64,000 nt of DNA from Cavia porcellus (Eukaryota; Chordata; Mammalia; Rodentia; Caviidae): positions 16,304,501 to 16,368,500 of the forward strand of contig NW_026947500.1 of the NCBI RefSeq assembly GCF_034190915.1, given 5' to 3'. The notes below the pieces were generated by a model. The model was not told the origin of the DNA. It saw only the letters and a program-made list of their open reading frames with translations, and made no database searches. Each line of letters starts with the position of its first letter. Within the stretch, counting starts at the first letter, position 1. Made by a program: the position numbers and the translations under genes. Of the stretch, positions 33,051 to 45,608 are shown piece after piece.

Positions 33051-35609
33051 AGAAAGAGGCTACAGAGGCAAGTGTTGCAAGCTGTTTTCTATATTTAGGG
33101 AAATACTCTATAAAACTGATAAATTAATTGGTTACTTGCTATAGCACTCTATAATGGATCCAAAAGCATCATGTAGACTGGGGCGTTTACTCAGAATTAG
33201 CAATACAGATAACTCACCAGTAAAGCAGGTTTGACATTCTCTGCCATACTTAGGAGCGCAGATCTATGAGAGCAATAACAGGATGAAACTCCTGATAGCT
33301 ACCTGAGCACATCAGCTCCTTGGCCAACCCTCCAGGATTCCCAAAGTCGGGACAGAAGTAGAATTTTCCAGTTGTGCCCCCCCCCCGCCCTCACAGGCTA
33401 GATGACAGTGCACAATACCACTCTGTCTGGCTGCGCAGTGAAACACTGTTAGAGGCTGTGACTGCTCCGTGAGAGACAGCTCACTGCAGGTGGCAGCCTG
33501 CCTGCAATGGCAAAAGAGATAGATGCTGAGGAGATTGGGAGGAGCTGGATGCAAGAGTGCAATTAATGAGAATGTGGAGAATAAGATGGAGGAAGGAAAG
33601 GAATGAAGAATATCATGAAAAGACTATTTAAGTAGGTTGTGCTATTTTCTACCAAACTAGGGACTAGAAAGAGAGAAGATCCAATAAATCAAAAGATTAA
33701 ATAAGTTTTGGGCTTAGGTTTCTTTGCGAAAACCAAGTCATTATGTCCAGTAAGTAATCTGACTATAAAATATTCATCTGTGTCCAGGCCTTGGCTGAAG
33801 GTTAAATCTGACTGTGTACCATGACCACTGGAGGCACGGGCATGTACAGAGTCACAGCATCTGACATGAGCAGGAGGTGGCCTGGGCAGTGCTACTGGCA
33901 TCTCAGAGGTCAAACACGATGCCCAGTAATCACTCTGTGGCTGGAAAAAAACACACACACTAACTGGGGTGGGGGGAGGCGGCCACATTGAATCACACCC
34001 TCCACCATAGCTCCATCCCACAGAAATGCTTGCCACATTTGATGGGAATGAAGCTATTTTTACTTCAGGAGAAACATAGGCCTAAAGAACAAGACTTTTC
34101 AAAATTTGTTTTCCAGGAGACCCATGCTGCATGGGTAGTCAACAGTTCTGTTTTGATTGCTTCCATTTCCTACAAATACAGGTCCCAGCTCAGGGACAAT
34201 ATTTCCTGAGTCAACCGGATGGAGCAGGTGTGTGCATGAGATGAGTCATGAGTCCCCGCCAGCACTGTGGCCCTGACTTGGAGGATCACAGTGAAATGAA
34301 AAGCAGCTTGGAAGAGGGCAGGTTTCTGGCGTCCTGGTGGTCTGGAATGCAGGGTTCTAGTAGGTTTGGCTCTGAAAGCATGGCACCATCCAGGGTTCCG
34401 AGAACTTCTACATTAACAGATGGCTATTTAATCAAACTTACAACCTTTGTTACTTCCTGTTTTATTTATAAGGCAGTAGTGCATTCACACTGATAGGTTA
34501 TTCACACTTCTATTCCCACTGAAAATGCTCTCTTTATCAAAAGCATAAGTAGTTTTGTCCAAGGAAACTTTCTAATAAAAAACCAGTATGTTAAATAAAT
34601 ATAACATCATTAAAACCCTTTCACTTCCTTCAAAATAAATCTAGCCACAATTTAATTACTAAAATGATAGAAACACATGTAACATGCTGCCCTTGAAAAT
34701 TTCCATCTGCAGCCATGTAAAGGAGCCTTAGAATACCTTTCGAGACGACAGCAGTTTCTCGGACCAAGTTTAAGAACTGAGGAACTGACCCCTGTTCCAC
34801 ATCTCAGAATTACCGAGGGATGCTTAGATAGGAATTCAGACAGTTCAGCCAGGTCTGGAAATAGAAAGGGCTCTGGACACCTTCCCCAAATGTCCACTGA
34901 TGAGAACAGACTCACAAAGCAGGAAAGTAGGGTTGCATCCTGACTTAGGACACTAATATAAATCACCGCTGTGTCCAGATGTTGTCCCACACTGATGGAA
35001 GAAGAGGGAAGTGCTCTCCTTGGCTGCCAGGAGGGTAGTGGAAACCCAAACCGGAGGCACAGCTCGGCCTCGAGCAGGGCTGCAGAACACTGAGTCACAC
35101 TTGTGGGAAGTAGGAATGTGGGTGCATATCCAGAGAGGCGCACAAATCCTCACTGCTCTGGCTCCCCTTCTCCTCAGCTCAGCAGGACTCCACCCCCATC
35201 CTCCTCCCTGGTTTTCCCATGGGGTCTGGCACAGGCACATGGCAGGGTGAGGCTGCAGCAGGGGCTCCCACGGGTCCCATCGGATGAGTAAGAGGCTGCA
35301 GGCTGTGTCAGGATGGACAAGTGCTCCTTCCTGGAAACAGCCCAGTCGACAGCATCTTCCAGGGTTTCTGCAGGGGAAGCCAGCAGCGACCCAGGCAGAG
35401 GCCAGCAGCCTCCCGGAGCTGAGATGACAGACGGCTTGCTTTGCCCACAGGTTCCTGTTATGAGCCTTAGTCATCTCAGTGAGCTAAGTGTGCAGAAAAG
35501 GACGGTAAGCACCCCACCCCCTTTTATCTCCAAGTCTCACTGTGTGCCAGTGGCTTTTACTGGTTCACTCTAGAGAATATTCTCGGAAAAATGGAGATTG
35601 GTGAAGCTC
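32575..35609. other. Unassigned sequence around a (GA)n tract
   Basis: No gene recognised. The longest frames (33689-34036, 34652-35143 and 34953-35474, all minus) encode Cys/Ser/Pro-rich strings with no domain, and overlap plus-strand frames at 35011-35573. The 35000-35450 part is GC-rich. A C10 run lies near 33377-33388. Confidence 0.4.
32994..33048 (+). repeat. (GA)n microsatellite
   Basis: About 27 GA units with one 'ca' interruption, a homopurine mirror-repeat tract. Confidence 0.97.
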
Positions 35610-36690
35610 CCAGAAAATGGTGGAAGATATTAATATTTCAGTACTGCTAAGTCATGTTTATAAACCAGAAACTGCTGGAAGACAACATAGGAGAAACATT
35701 TGGCACATAAGCATAGGAGAAGACTCCAAAAGCACAAGAAATAACAGCAAGAGCCAACAGACGGGACCACGTAAAGTTATAATCTTCAGCTCAGCAGGGG
35801 AAAAAAGAGTGAAGGCATAAACAACCGAATGGGAGAAGACTTTGCTTACTTCTCTTCTGGTAGGAAATTGACATCTAGAATAAAGAACCTAAAAGTCAGC
35901 CTTCATAAATTAATGAACCAAATAGAAAGTGGGCACAGAATACTCATCAAAAGAAGTTCAAAGTAGCCAAAATACATGAAAAACTGTTCGACATCTCTAG
36001 CCCCCAAAGAAATGCCAGTTAGAGCTGCACCAAGATTCTGCCTTTCCCTGGTTAGAATGATTACCATGAAATAGTGGATGCTGACAAGGCTGCTGGGAGG
36101 AGAAGGAGCCTCCTGCACTGTCTGTAGGGGTGCAGACAGCCACAGCCACCATGAGGAAACCGCGTGGAGATTCCTCAAGAGAGCAGGTGTAGAAATACCA
36201 GATAACACAGCTTCTCCACTGCTGGAGGGAACTGGGGAGAATTAGGACGGCACAGGGCAGTGGTGCACAGGTAGCCGTGTTTATAGCAGCACAAGGCACG
36301 GTATCTAAGCTGTGGAACGGACCAAAAGCCCTGTGATAGATGCATGAATAAACATAAGTGTGAACTAGCAGAATACTATTCAGCTATAAAGAACAATCTG
36401 ACTCATTTGTAGGAAAGGGTTTAACTACAGATTCCTATGCTAAGTGAAATTAGCCAGACTCAGAAAGTTAAAAAAAAACATGTTTTCTCTAAGAAACTAA
36501 AAAAAAAATGTCAATTTAAAAATAAGAAAAATAAAAGAGGAAGTACAATTGTAGACAAAGAGAAGGCGATCATTAGGAAAGACAGGGAAGGAAAAGGTGG
36601 GTGATGAGACTGAAATCAATTAAGACTGTTAAATAAGGCTACTAATTTCCCAAAATTAACCTCATCACCATGTAAGATTAACACACGCTA
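35610..36690 (+). mobile_element. L1 ORF2 C-terminus and 3' UTR
   Basis: Order matches L1 ORF2: 'aaactgctggaagacaacat', 'gaaataacagcaagagccaa', 'cgaatgggagaagactttgc', 'gttcgacatctctagc' and 'tatgctaagtgaaattagcc', then an A-rich stretch with 'gttttctctaagaaactaaa'. The 67-codon frame 35617-35820 is a remnant of ORF2. The rest is broken by stops, so it cannot produce a protein. Confidence 0.82.
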
Positions 36691-37966
36691 ACAGCATGAA
36701 ACAAACCATGTTTAAAATAATTAGGTCATCTGCTGTTCATGAGAAGTTGTTAACCAAATGGCTCTACAAACCCAGATGGAGGAGTGCACTGTAGTTCAGA
36801 AAATACTTTTTCCTGTTGCCTGACCTTCAACCTAACCCAGGAATGGACCTCACTGTCCAGTAAGCAGTGGCTGAGTGATTCCTTTTGGCTTACTGGAATT
36901 TGAGTAGATGTGGAAATGTCCCAGAGATGAGGCAGAAAGTGTGCTCACTCTGTGTTTATACTGCATGAGACCCATGTGCTCCAGACAGTGATTCCTCCTG
37001 CAGCCCAGAAATGCAGGAGAATCGAATCTCTGCCAACCAGTAGCATACAATAGAACTGTCCCAATCCACTTGCAAATGAGGGTGTGACAAATACCAGACG
37101 TGCTGATTGTGTCTTAGCACAGTGGATTGGGAGCCATTCTTACATAGTAAAAGCTCAGTAGTACACTTACCTCTGTCTTCAGCACATTTGTATCTGCTTT
37201 TTATTTTATGATCTGCAGTGGGCATCACAGTCCCATCCACTACCTGCCACCATAACAACACTGTCAGGGGGCCCCAGGTGTGTGTATCTTTAGGCAAATC
37301 CAGTGGTACTAAAGCTTACCTGTGCAAGCCAACACCTGTCCCGGCATCAATGAGTCAGTGAGTCTAATCTTCACTTGGAGGTAAAAGGAAGTACCAAATA
37401 TATTTTAAACTAATGCAACTAAAGTGTCACTGGAGATTGGTTTTTCTTTTATATTCTGCTTTATCTTTCCAATTCTAGGGCAAAGGTAGTGTTCTAAAAA
37501 CAAGTGCTTCCAAGCCTGTCTATTGCCTGTCTTCAAAAGATTTCTGCTATTGATCATTTGCATAAAGTGACCACATGTGACCCAGTTAACTGAGGATTTT
37601 CTACATTATACTTAATGTTTACTAAGCAGATGGAAGATTGTGAATTTAAAGGTATGGCATGAATCTTATCTCTTTATTCATTGCTGTCAAATATCACTTT
37701 GGCATCTCTTGTCATTTTCTGACATCTTATGAGTGGTTCCATCACCTGGCTGCCACTGTTTGTCCACTTGGGTATGATGAGCCATGTGTTTCTACTGAGA
37801 ACTTTAAATGTGACCAGCCCGAACTGAGAAGCTTTCTTAGTGTAAAATACATGCTGGATTTGGAAGGTCTCATATAAAAACGTAAAATGTATCATTAATC
37901 TTATTCTGATTACACATTGTAATAAGATTGTGTGTACAGGATTAAATGAAATACATTACTAAAATT
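36691..37966. other. Unassigned AT-rich sequence
   Basis: No gene or repeat recognised. Opposite-strand frames overlap at 37659-37895, and two minus-strand frames overlap at 36850-37297. Confidence 0.4.
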
Positions 37967-38048
37967 AAGGGTTAGGTTAGTAGCTCAGTGGTAGAGCTCC
38001 AGCCTGGCATGCATGAGGCTGTGGGTTCCACACTCAACACCACACACA

Positions 38049-38081
<33 letters not shown>
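37967..38081 (+). mobile_element. ID-type SINE with CA-rich tail
   Basis: 'gggttaggttagtagctcag', 'tggtagagctccagcctggc', 'atgcatgaggctgtgggttc' and 'cacactcaacac' form a well-preserved A- and B-box body. A (CA)n tail with a short 'cgcg' core follows (38039-38081). Confidence 0.88.
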
Positions 38082-39042
38082 CTCTACCTGCTGAAGTCAG
38101 GGAGACCGCCAAGCAGGGACACCTGAAAGTCTTCTCTTCCCATCCAAATGAAGTGATCACTGGGAAAAACTGTTACAACCAACATTTTCAGAACTGAAAG
38201 CTGACCAAATGTAATTATCTATGCAGTCATTTCAAGAAAAATGGACACATCCTGGCAGAACAGCCGCAGTAATTTTTCTGGCTTTTCTAGCCTTCTTTAT
38301 CCACTTCTCCCCACCTAACAGCTTGCAATCATGTGAAAACCACCACCCGGCAGACGCTGAGGAGGCAGAATGGAGCTTGACCAGTGCTGCTCCTGAAGAT
38401 TTTACCCTCAAGATCTCCCTTTATTTGACTAGACCAGAAACTTACCAAGTACCCACACATATCCTTTGCCCCACCAGGGTTTATGGAAAATAATCAGAGA
38501 CAGTTGTTCAATATCATGGCTGCCTAACAGTTGGGGCAAGCAATAGGCTAAACAAAGAGTGTGAAAATAAAAACTAGGGATTAAGAGGTTCACATGGTGC
38601 TTTAAAAATCTCAGCTGAGAATCTAGGTCTCATGCACACACAAATTTGTGAGCACACTCTGGAAAGACTGGAAAAATGCCCCAAGCATTTACTTCAGGAC
38701 CAGCGGAGCTCTGCCCCAATGGGAAGGGAAACCAAAGGTGGCCAATCCTCACAGCCCAGAGGAACACTGCAGAAGGCATGCCCCGGCATGCACACACAGA
38801 GAGCTCGCCACGGAGACTGGAAGGCTTCTTAGCTTTTCAGAGAATTTCTGCCCAATTATTAGTTGCTGAATAAACCAATAAAACAGACACTTCAGTGACC
38901 AAACATGACAGCGAAAACAGACCTTACAAATCAGCTCAGAAGAGTCATGAAGCAACCAAACAATAGCAACAAGAACAAAGAGAGGGAAGAATCTAACCTC
39001 TAGAGTTTTCACACAATATTACCTAAAAAGTGAAGTCTAAAT
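38082..39042. other. Unassigned sequence
   Basis: No gene seen. Several short frames in all plus-strand phases overlap at 38221-38873, with no domains. Confidence 0.4.

Positions 39043-39082
<40 letters not shown>
39043..39082 (+). repeat. (AAT)n microsatellite
   Basis: Thirteen AAT units. It may be the tail of an old retroelement, but no body is recognised to its left. Confidence 0.96.
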
Positions 39083-39084
<2 letters not shown>

Positions 39085-41064
39085 GGCTGAAAAACAAGAA
39101 AGTACATTGGAGCACACCAGGCAGCTGTGTGTACATCGCCCCGTTTGATGCCAACAGTACAGGTAGGACTGACAACCCCCAGGCAGGGCGTGGGGTGCTG
39201 CAAACATACAGAACCTTCTAATCCCCAGGGGCACACTGACTGCCCACTCCCTTTGTCCAGAGCGAAGGCCTCTGGGAGAGCTACAGGACCATTTCTGTTT
39301 TAAACACTCTCTCACCAGGTCTTGGTTTGTAAACCAGCTCACATCCATGGAGCCATCAGCAGTCCTGACAGCTCAAAGAGGCATACTATGCCATCTCCTG
39401 AGAAGCTTCTAGCATCCCTGCGACTCCTGGTAACATTTAGAGGCCAGGGCCCAGCCAGACCAATGTAGAACTTCTCAGGTAGCTGTGACACACATGAAAG
39501 ATGATTCTACAGCCTGGTATGTGTGTGATGCAGGGCATCCCTGGACGGCAGAATGGACCAATGTCCATTCTGGGTTCACAGGTCTGTGCCTCTGTAGGGA
39601 GAAGCAAGGACCAGAGAGCCCATGCAAGGGCTTTGCTTAGGATGGAGCTTTTAAATGGGAAGAATGTTCTCAGATTCCAATTCACACACTTAACAGGACA
39701 GACCGGAGGCCAGTGTACATTTCAACCCTAGAAAAAGATACGGAGTTTCAAAGACAAAGTCCCATCTACAGGAATTAATTGTTGAAAGATTACTAAGATC
39801 CCCAATCTGGGTCAAAATGTTAGCAGCTAGTACTGCTGTAATCAGTGCAATGAAAGAAAACGTTACACGGAAGGGAGCGTGCTTCACCACAACCACAGAG
39901 TGGATGTACGGTGCTCAGGACCACATGCAGAAAATGTGAAATTTTAGAAAATCAGAGGCGGAAACAGCTCCACATGCCCTGTGCAGGGGCGTGAGTCCTA
40001 TCCAGCCCCCTGAAAATAGGGAGGCAGTGTCTGCTTTCGTTGCTCACACTGATGAGCAGGGAAGATTCCCGAGGGGCGTGGAAATCAGCTAAGCAAAGGC
40101 AAAATGACCAGCGGCAAAATGATGCGACTGGAGTTTAAAAAATCAAAAGGCAAATCGCAAATCTATGTTTTAAGTTTATCCACTTGTTCCATATTTCAGG
40201 TTGGTCACATACAATATGCTGTTAATTAAATATCCTCATTAAAAGTCCACTGAAGCCCTCAAAACAGAAAATTCTAATAGCAGCCCGAGGGAAAAGTAAA
40301 GGACACGGCTCATAAAACCCAAACTGAAGCAAGACTTCTCCCATAGGTCTGTATATATTCCTCTGTGTGTGTGTGATAACTATACTGCTAATCTCTCTTA
40401 GCTCATCAGGAACAGTTTTGTGCTTTCATTGTTCCACTGACCATTTTTCATGCCTGTATCTTGTACCCCTGAAGATAACAATCCGCAATATATTAACCAG
40501 TGTTAATCTCCTATTACTTTGTTTTGAAATTCTGTATCATCTTTTTTGTTCTTCAGATTAAAAACATAAAGGAAATTCTCCCATCCACCACTTTTAGCCT
40601 TGCATTTCAACCATGTTCAGACGCTGAACAACTTTAAACTCATGTCACCGGCAGACAAGTAGCAGCTCACTGACCTCTACCACGCCCTTCATCTACAAGT
40701 CTTCAAAGTGAGGATGCTCTAAAAACAAGGCCATTTGAGTGCCTGAGTATCCAGCTGAAGGATGATGCTTCTTGGATGGCCTATGGCTTCCATTACGGAT
40801 GAGACAGACACTCAGAAAAGCTTCGGTGGAAAACAAATAGGTACCCATGAAGTAGAATAAAAGAACCAGTGCTGTGCACAGGAGAAAAATCAGTAACAAA
40901 GAGGTGGCACATCACTGGCCATGGCACAGGGCACTCACTCGCAGCTCAGGATGGAAACACAAGAGACCCTGGATGTCATCTCAGAGCCAGTGAGGGAGAC
41001 TGCAGCCCTCAGGGCAAATATGAATGGGTCCTAGTTCTTCAACCCATAAACACACATTTTCAAA
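39083..41064. other. Unassigned sequence
   Basis: No gene or confident repeat. 40130-40600 is AT-rich and looks unique. Scattered frames of 64-82 codons have no domains. Confidence 0.4.
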
Positions 41065-41115
41065 AATAAAAACATTTTATGACAGGTGAAAGATACATGA
41101 AATTCAAACTGTAGT
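41065..41115 (+). mobile_element. Short fragment of an ancient DNA-transposon-like repeat
   Basis: 'tttatgacaggtgaaagata' followed by 'catgaaattcaaactgtagt' resembles the segment that precedes 'ataaataaagttttattgg' in an old mammalian repeat I associate with the hAT-Charlie group. A second, clearer piece lies at 53605-53765. Confidence 0.35.
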
Positions 41116-41810
41116 ATGCTTAAAGCTTCGTTAGACCTTTCTACCTGTTCATGGTGGGGTCTCGAGGGCTGCTTCAGACTCCTGGATGGGCCAGCAGCAG
41201 GGATGCCCCGCTGGAGATTCTGACCACCTGAGGCTCTTCAGGGAAAGGGCGCACTGACTCCTGCTCCAGACAGTGGCCTCTGTTGTGGTGGGCAGTGGGC
41301 TGGCCCTCAGTGCTTGCTGAAGAACTCATGCTTGGGTCTTTCAGAGAAGTTTAAGTTTAACTGGGAAGCGTTCCCAACTAATGGGCTGGAATACTGAGCC
41401 ACAGGCTGCCATAAAGGAAAGTTCAAGCTTCCTGCCCGCCCCAGGCCTCCTCCCACACCTCCTTCTCCTCCAAGTCCTGAGTGTATCCCGCACCAGGCTC
41501 TGCTTTCCCAGGAAATGTACACACGCAGATATGTGCACCCTTGGGAGGTGTGCAGTGTGTGTGCACACATGCATGCACATGTAAGCACACAAGCACACGC
41601 ACTTGCACATTGCACACACACCCTGTGATCTTTGGGCTGAAGAAAGCAGGAAAAAGATCACATTAAATAAAGGCCTACAGGCCTGACCTCACACTAAACA
41701 TTTGTTCTCTAAGCAGAACCTCGGGTCCCTGGACCCTGAGGAAGCTACTGCTTTTTGACAAGATCCTGGTGTGAGACCCGGGTGATTTGAACGGCGCTGT
41801 CTGCACTCAG

Positions 41811-41826
41811 ACCTCTAGGTGGCAGT
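41811..41826 (+). promoter_or_regulatory. CTCF-like binding motif
   Basis: The plus strand reads acctctaggtggcagt. The core 'cctctaggtggcag' fits the CTCF consensus CCASYAGRKGGCRS with one mismatch (T for A at position 3). It is opposite in orientation to the motif at 17344-17362, so the pair points outward. Occupancy is not shown by sequence. Confidence 0.45.
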
Positions 41827-44330
41827 GGTAGTTCACAGTTGAAATGTGTCGGGGGAGGGGTGCGGCACCCGTGCCAGGTGTGCCTGCTTGGTGTGATGTT
41901 GTTGTGTGCGATGGGATGTGTACCATGTGCGTGTTTCATGTGTTGTGTGACCTGCAGTTCATATGGTGTGTTACAGGTGTGTCTGTGTGTGCGTGCACAC
42001 AGTGTGAAGCCCAGGTGTTTGAGGGGCAGGTCACTACGTGTAGAAGTGGCCCCCCAAGAAAAGGCAGAGGCAGCAGACTTCAGGGAGGTGCCCACTCAGC
42101 AGGCCGGGTGGGACACTCGCTGCACGGAGGGTGATGGCCACCAGGGGAGTGACCACCTGGCCTCCAACCCCATCTTCCCATCGCATGGCCTCCTCACAGT
42201 GGGCAGAAGGCTCTCTGCCATTTCCCTCTGAGCTCCTGCACTCTCTCATTCTCACCTGGCCTTCTCAGAAACTGTGTGTGTCTTGCCCATTAAATCTATT
42301 TTTACGGCTTCTCACTGTTTGCAGAAGGCAGTAGCTGACGCATGGCAGCGCTGGCTTGGAAATGCTGCCTGTGCAGAAGCGGCCTGAGGTGGCCTCTCTG
42401 CTGGAGGCCTGTCAGGGGCGATTATTGCTTTGCTGAGCTTCTTTTCAGAAAACAATGGAAAAATCTGGCCCTAATCCTTTTGCCTAGAGCATCTGATAAA
42501 ATAGTCCTGGGAGGGGGTTGATAGTAAAGTTCTTCAGATTAAAATGCTCCTGGGTTAACAGACAGCGAGGAGGAGACGGAAGGCCCAGGCGTCCCAGATG
42601 GCCTGGTGAGGAGCTTCCCTGAGAAGAGGCCTCCTGCACAGCTTTGGGGGTCTCCGGAGCCCCTGTTTCTGTAAAATAGGGGCATGCCCTCCCACACCTA
42701 TAGCTTTGGGGGAATTAAATACAGCACATGGTATGTCAGAGGGCTTTATAATCGAAAGCTTAGATGTGGTTTCTGATGCTGATGACCCCAGTGATGACCA
42801 CTTCCTAGGAACCAGGGTTCTGAGCCCCCGCCACTTGCCCGGCTGATGCTGGCTCTTCTCTCCGAAGACCTCAGCCTGCTTCCGAAGCTCAGCAGGCACA
42901 ATCACAACCTCCGTGCTGAGGGCCATTTCCTGTGTCTACACTTGCAGAAGAGCCCTGGGCTTTCAGAAGGTGACACAAGGTAAACCCCATCAGCTCCAAC
43001 AGAGCCTAGGTGTCAGCACTTGCTGGGTTTGATGGGGACATGGAGAAATTTGCCCTGGGGTGGCCTCTTAGTCAGCCCATCTCTGGCATGCATTTGTTTG
43101 TTCCAAAACCCAGGAGACAGAGCTCCACTCACCCATAGTCCCAACAGGAGCACACTGTCCCAGAGGTGCCCTTTCACCTCGGAATATGCCTGCTTGTGCC
43201 AGGGTTCCCTCCGCCCAGCCCTGTGACACAGCCTGTCCCCATTTGCAGGCTGGACACAGTCAGAGTGGAGAGGGGTCACCTTGACAGCACAGTGCCCTTT
43301 GGCTGCCCCTGGTAAATTTGTCTTTTGTACTGAACTGTGTGTCATGGTCAGTACGTATTCAGATTCTTCTCAACTCAAGACGAGGCCACAGGTGAGAGCA
43401 TCCTGTTTGGGTACATTTAACTCCAAAACAGTTTTCGACACACTCTGGGTTCTATTTTTAACTGAAGGGAATCTCATTCTGTCAGAAAGGCAGCTCTGAT
43501 CTCCTGGCCATGCTCCCCGACTGTCAAGTGTGATTCAAGTCAGCTGTGAGGGTTTCTTTTTAAGACAAACACCTGTCTTGAGAAACTGTACTAACTCAAA
43601 TTTCTCCACCCCTGGCAGCAGCCAAACAGCTGCCAGGTCTACAGGAACTCCAGGTTCAGATGAGGAGCCCTGGATGTAAGCTTGTTAAAGAGCTGTGGGG
43701 TTATACGCACTGCTGTATAAATTCCCATCTCCTTCAAGAGGTCTTCGGTGACAGACAACTAGGGAGAGAAGTGATCCACAGAAAGGCCCCAGGCCTGCAG
43801 GGTTGCACAGTAACTGCCAGCAAAAAATAAGATACAATATGTCCAGCCTTTGAGATGTACAGAAATGTGTGTTGGGGTGGAGGTAAAGGAGCAACTGGAA
43901 GGTACCCAGGCCATTTTGTAAATTGCATGGATGCTCTTCCAGTGACCCTTAATGATCTTGTTTGACTATTGAACAAAAAGTTGTTTCCTTTGCTCCCATT
44001 TGGTTATTTTTCTGCATTTATACCCATAATAATGTGGACTAAATAACCACAGTGCTCTCCAGCTGACCACCCCAGGCAGCAGGAAAATAGGACACAGGTG
44101 TGGCCCACCCAGAGGCTGAGCCTTCCGAAGCCCAGGGGTTCCCCAACACCATGACCCCTTAGGCCCTGTGTCATCTCACAGACATGGCCACTTGGTGCCC
44201 CACATGAACCCACGCACATCCAAGGGCTCTGAGAGCATGTGCAAAATTAGCTTGACTTGAAAGCATCCCCATTTGATGTCAAAGGCTGGATTTAAAAGGG
44301 AAGTCGATGTGCAGGGCACAGGACTCAGAA

Positions 44331-44380
44331 CTTCAGAACTGCCATTAAAACTCAGCTTCAGAACTGCCATTAAAACAGAG
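44331..44380 (+). repeat. 25-bp tandem duplication, two copies
   Basis: The unit beginning 'cttcagaactgccattaaaa' occurs at 44331-44355 and 44356-44380. Differences are confined to the last four bases, implying a recent local slip duplication. Confidence 0.95.
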
Positions 44381-45272
44381 GTGGGTGTCACTGCCCAGTT
44401 CCCCAAGACATTGCTAAAAACAGAACTCTCCTTCTGCAACAGTTCTAGACCAGTGTCCCCCCAAGAGGAAGGGGTGGGGAGGAGGGGCTAGAGCAGGAGC
44501 AGGTGTCAGCAGCACCTGCCAAGCTTGCAGCAGCCGGTTTGGTTTACTGGTCCCGGGCAGAGCGGAGCCACTCAGGGCTGCTAGCTTAGTAATTTGCAGA
44601 TAATGAGCGCCTGGAGCAGGCCAGTGGGTTTGAGAGCATATGCTGTGACAGATGGGGTGGCCTCAGCCAGGGTGGGGGTGCACTTGGACCTGCCAATCAC
44701 AGCTTCCAGCTCCTCAAAGAAAACTGAAGACCGGGTCCCTGGGGAAAGTACGCTTTGGCTTAGGTTGACCTTGACCCTCGGCGTTTCCCAGGGGAGATTC
44801 CCTTGTCTCCTGTGAGCCCATAGGGCTCCTCATTAGCCTTCAGATGACTGCCTAGATGTTTCATCCAGGAAAATTCTTCTGCTGGGTCTGCGATTCTCCA
44901 GGTGGGGTTCCTGGCTCAACAGCAGCATGGAATGAGCTTGGAACTGGAACTCCAGCCCCACCCACACCGGCTGAGTGAGACACTCTGGGGGGGGGGTCAG
45001 CACAACATGTGTGGCAATGAGCTTCTTCCAGGATCCTGAGATGCCCCAAAGCTTGAGAAGCACCGAATGAGCTCATTATCCCTCTCAGACCTCCTATAGG
45101 TGGGACCTGAAATAGCTCTGGAAGGTTCACATGGTAAAGGCTTGGAGGTCGGATTTTGACACAAGGTGATGGAACCTTTAATAGGGATGGTGAACCTAGT
45201 GGAGACAAAGTGCTCAAAGCATAACCCCAAACCCACTTATTTATCACAAAGAGCTAACATTAAATTAAACCC

Positions 45273-45608
45273 GAATGCTCAGCTGCCAAGTGACCGGAGC
45301 CGCGGGAGACAGAAGACCAAACTCGAGCAGGATCAGCTCTCAAACTTTATTGCGTACAGCGGACCGGACCTAACAAGGTCCGCCACCCTCAACGTTGGTC
45401 CTCTTCTGCCCGTTGGGGGCAGGAACAGCCTCTTATAAGGGGAAGCAGTATCCAATCACAGAGAAGCGCGTCTAACAAGCTGATAGGCTAGCGTCACGGG
45501 TAACTGGGCAGACATGACAATTTGGGCGGCTTGTTCAGGCCGGGAAGAACCCGGAAGCAGGAAATGGGCGCCATCATAGGCGGCTTCCCACAGCCAAGAC
45601 ATTGTGGC
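45273..45608 (-). mobile_element. ERV2 (IAP-like) LTR, minus strand
   Basis: Read on the minus strand, it begins 'tgtcttggctgtgggaagcc' and continues through a CpG-rich U3 ('tcatgtctgcccagtta', 'gtgattggatactgc'). It has a TATA-like box 'cttataagaggctg' near 45430, a poly(A) signal 'gcaataaagtttgagagct' near 45340-45350, and a U5 with 'tttggtcttctgtctcccgc' and a terminal 'cacttggca'. This architecture is that of class II rodent LTRs. No internal region or second LTR is visible, so it is probably a solo LTR. I found no exact 5-6 bp target duplication. Many retained CpGs suggest relative youth. Confidence 0.7.

Larger units (their letters stand above)
41116..45272. other. Unassigned sequence, TG/CA-rich around 41.5 and 41.9 kb
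   Basis: No gene recognised. Irregular TG/CA-rich stretches at about 41551-41621 and 41920-42005 generate Cys/Val/His-rich frames on both strands. Frames at 42555-42926 and 43013-43345 (minus) have no domains. A CTCF-like motif (41811-41826) and a 25-bp tandem duplication (44331-44380) are listed separately. A G9 run lies at about 44988-44996. Confidence 0.4.

Noticed and set aside
34652..35474. Two overlapping minus-strand frames of 163 and 173 codons
   Set aside because: They overlap each other in different phases and overlap plus-strand frames. They are Cys/Ser/Pro-rich with no domain, and no consistent splice signals were found.
37967..38040. tRNA gene
   Set aside because: A- and B-box-like blocks are present, but the body is an ID SINE with a CA-rich tail. 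It cannot fold a proper acceptor stem or anticodon arm by eye, and similar copies occur at 2019, 20970, 22217 and 28779.
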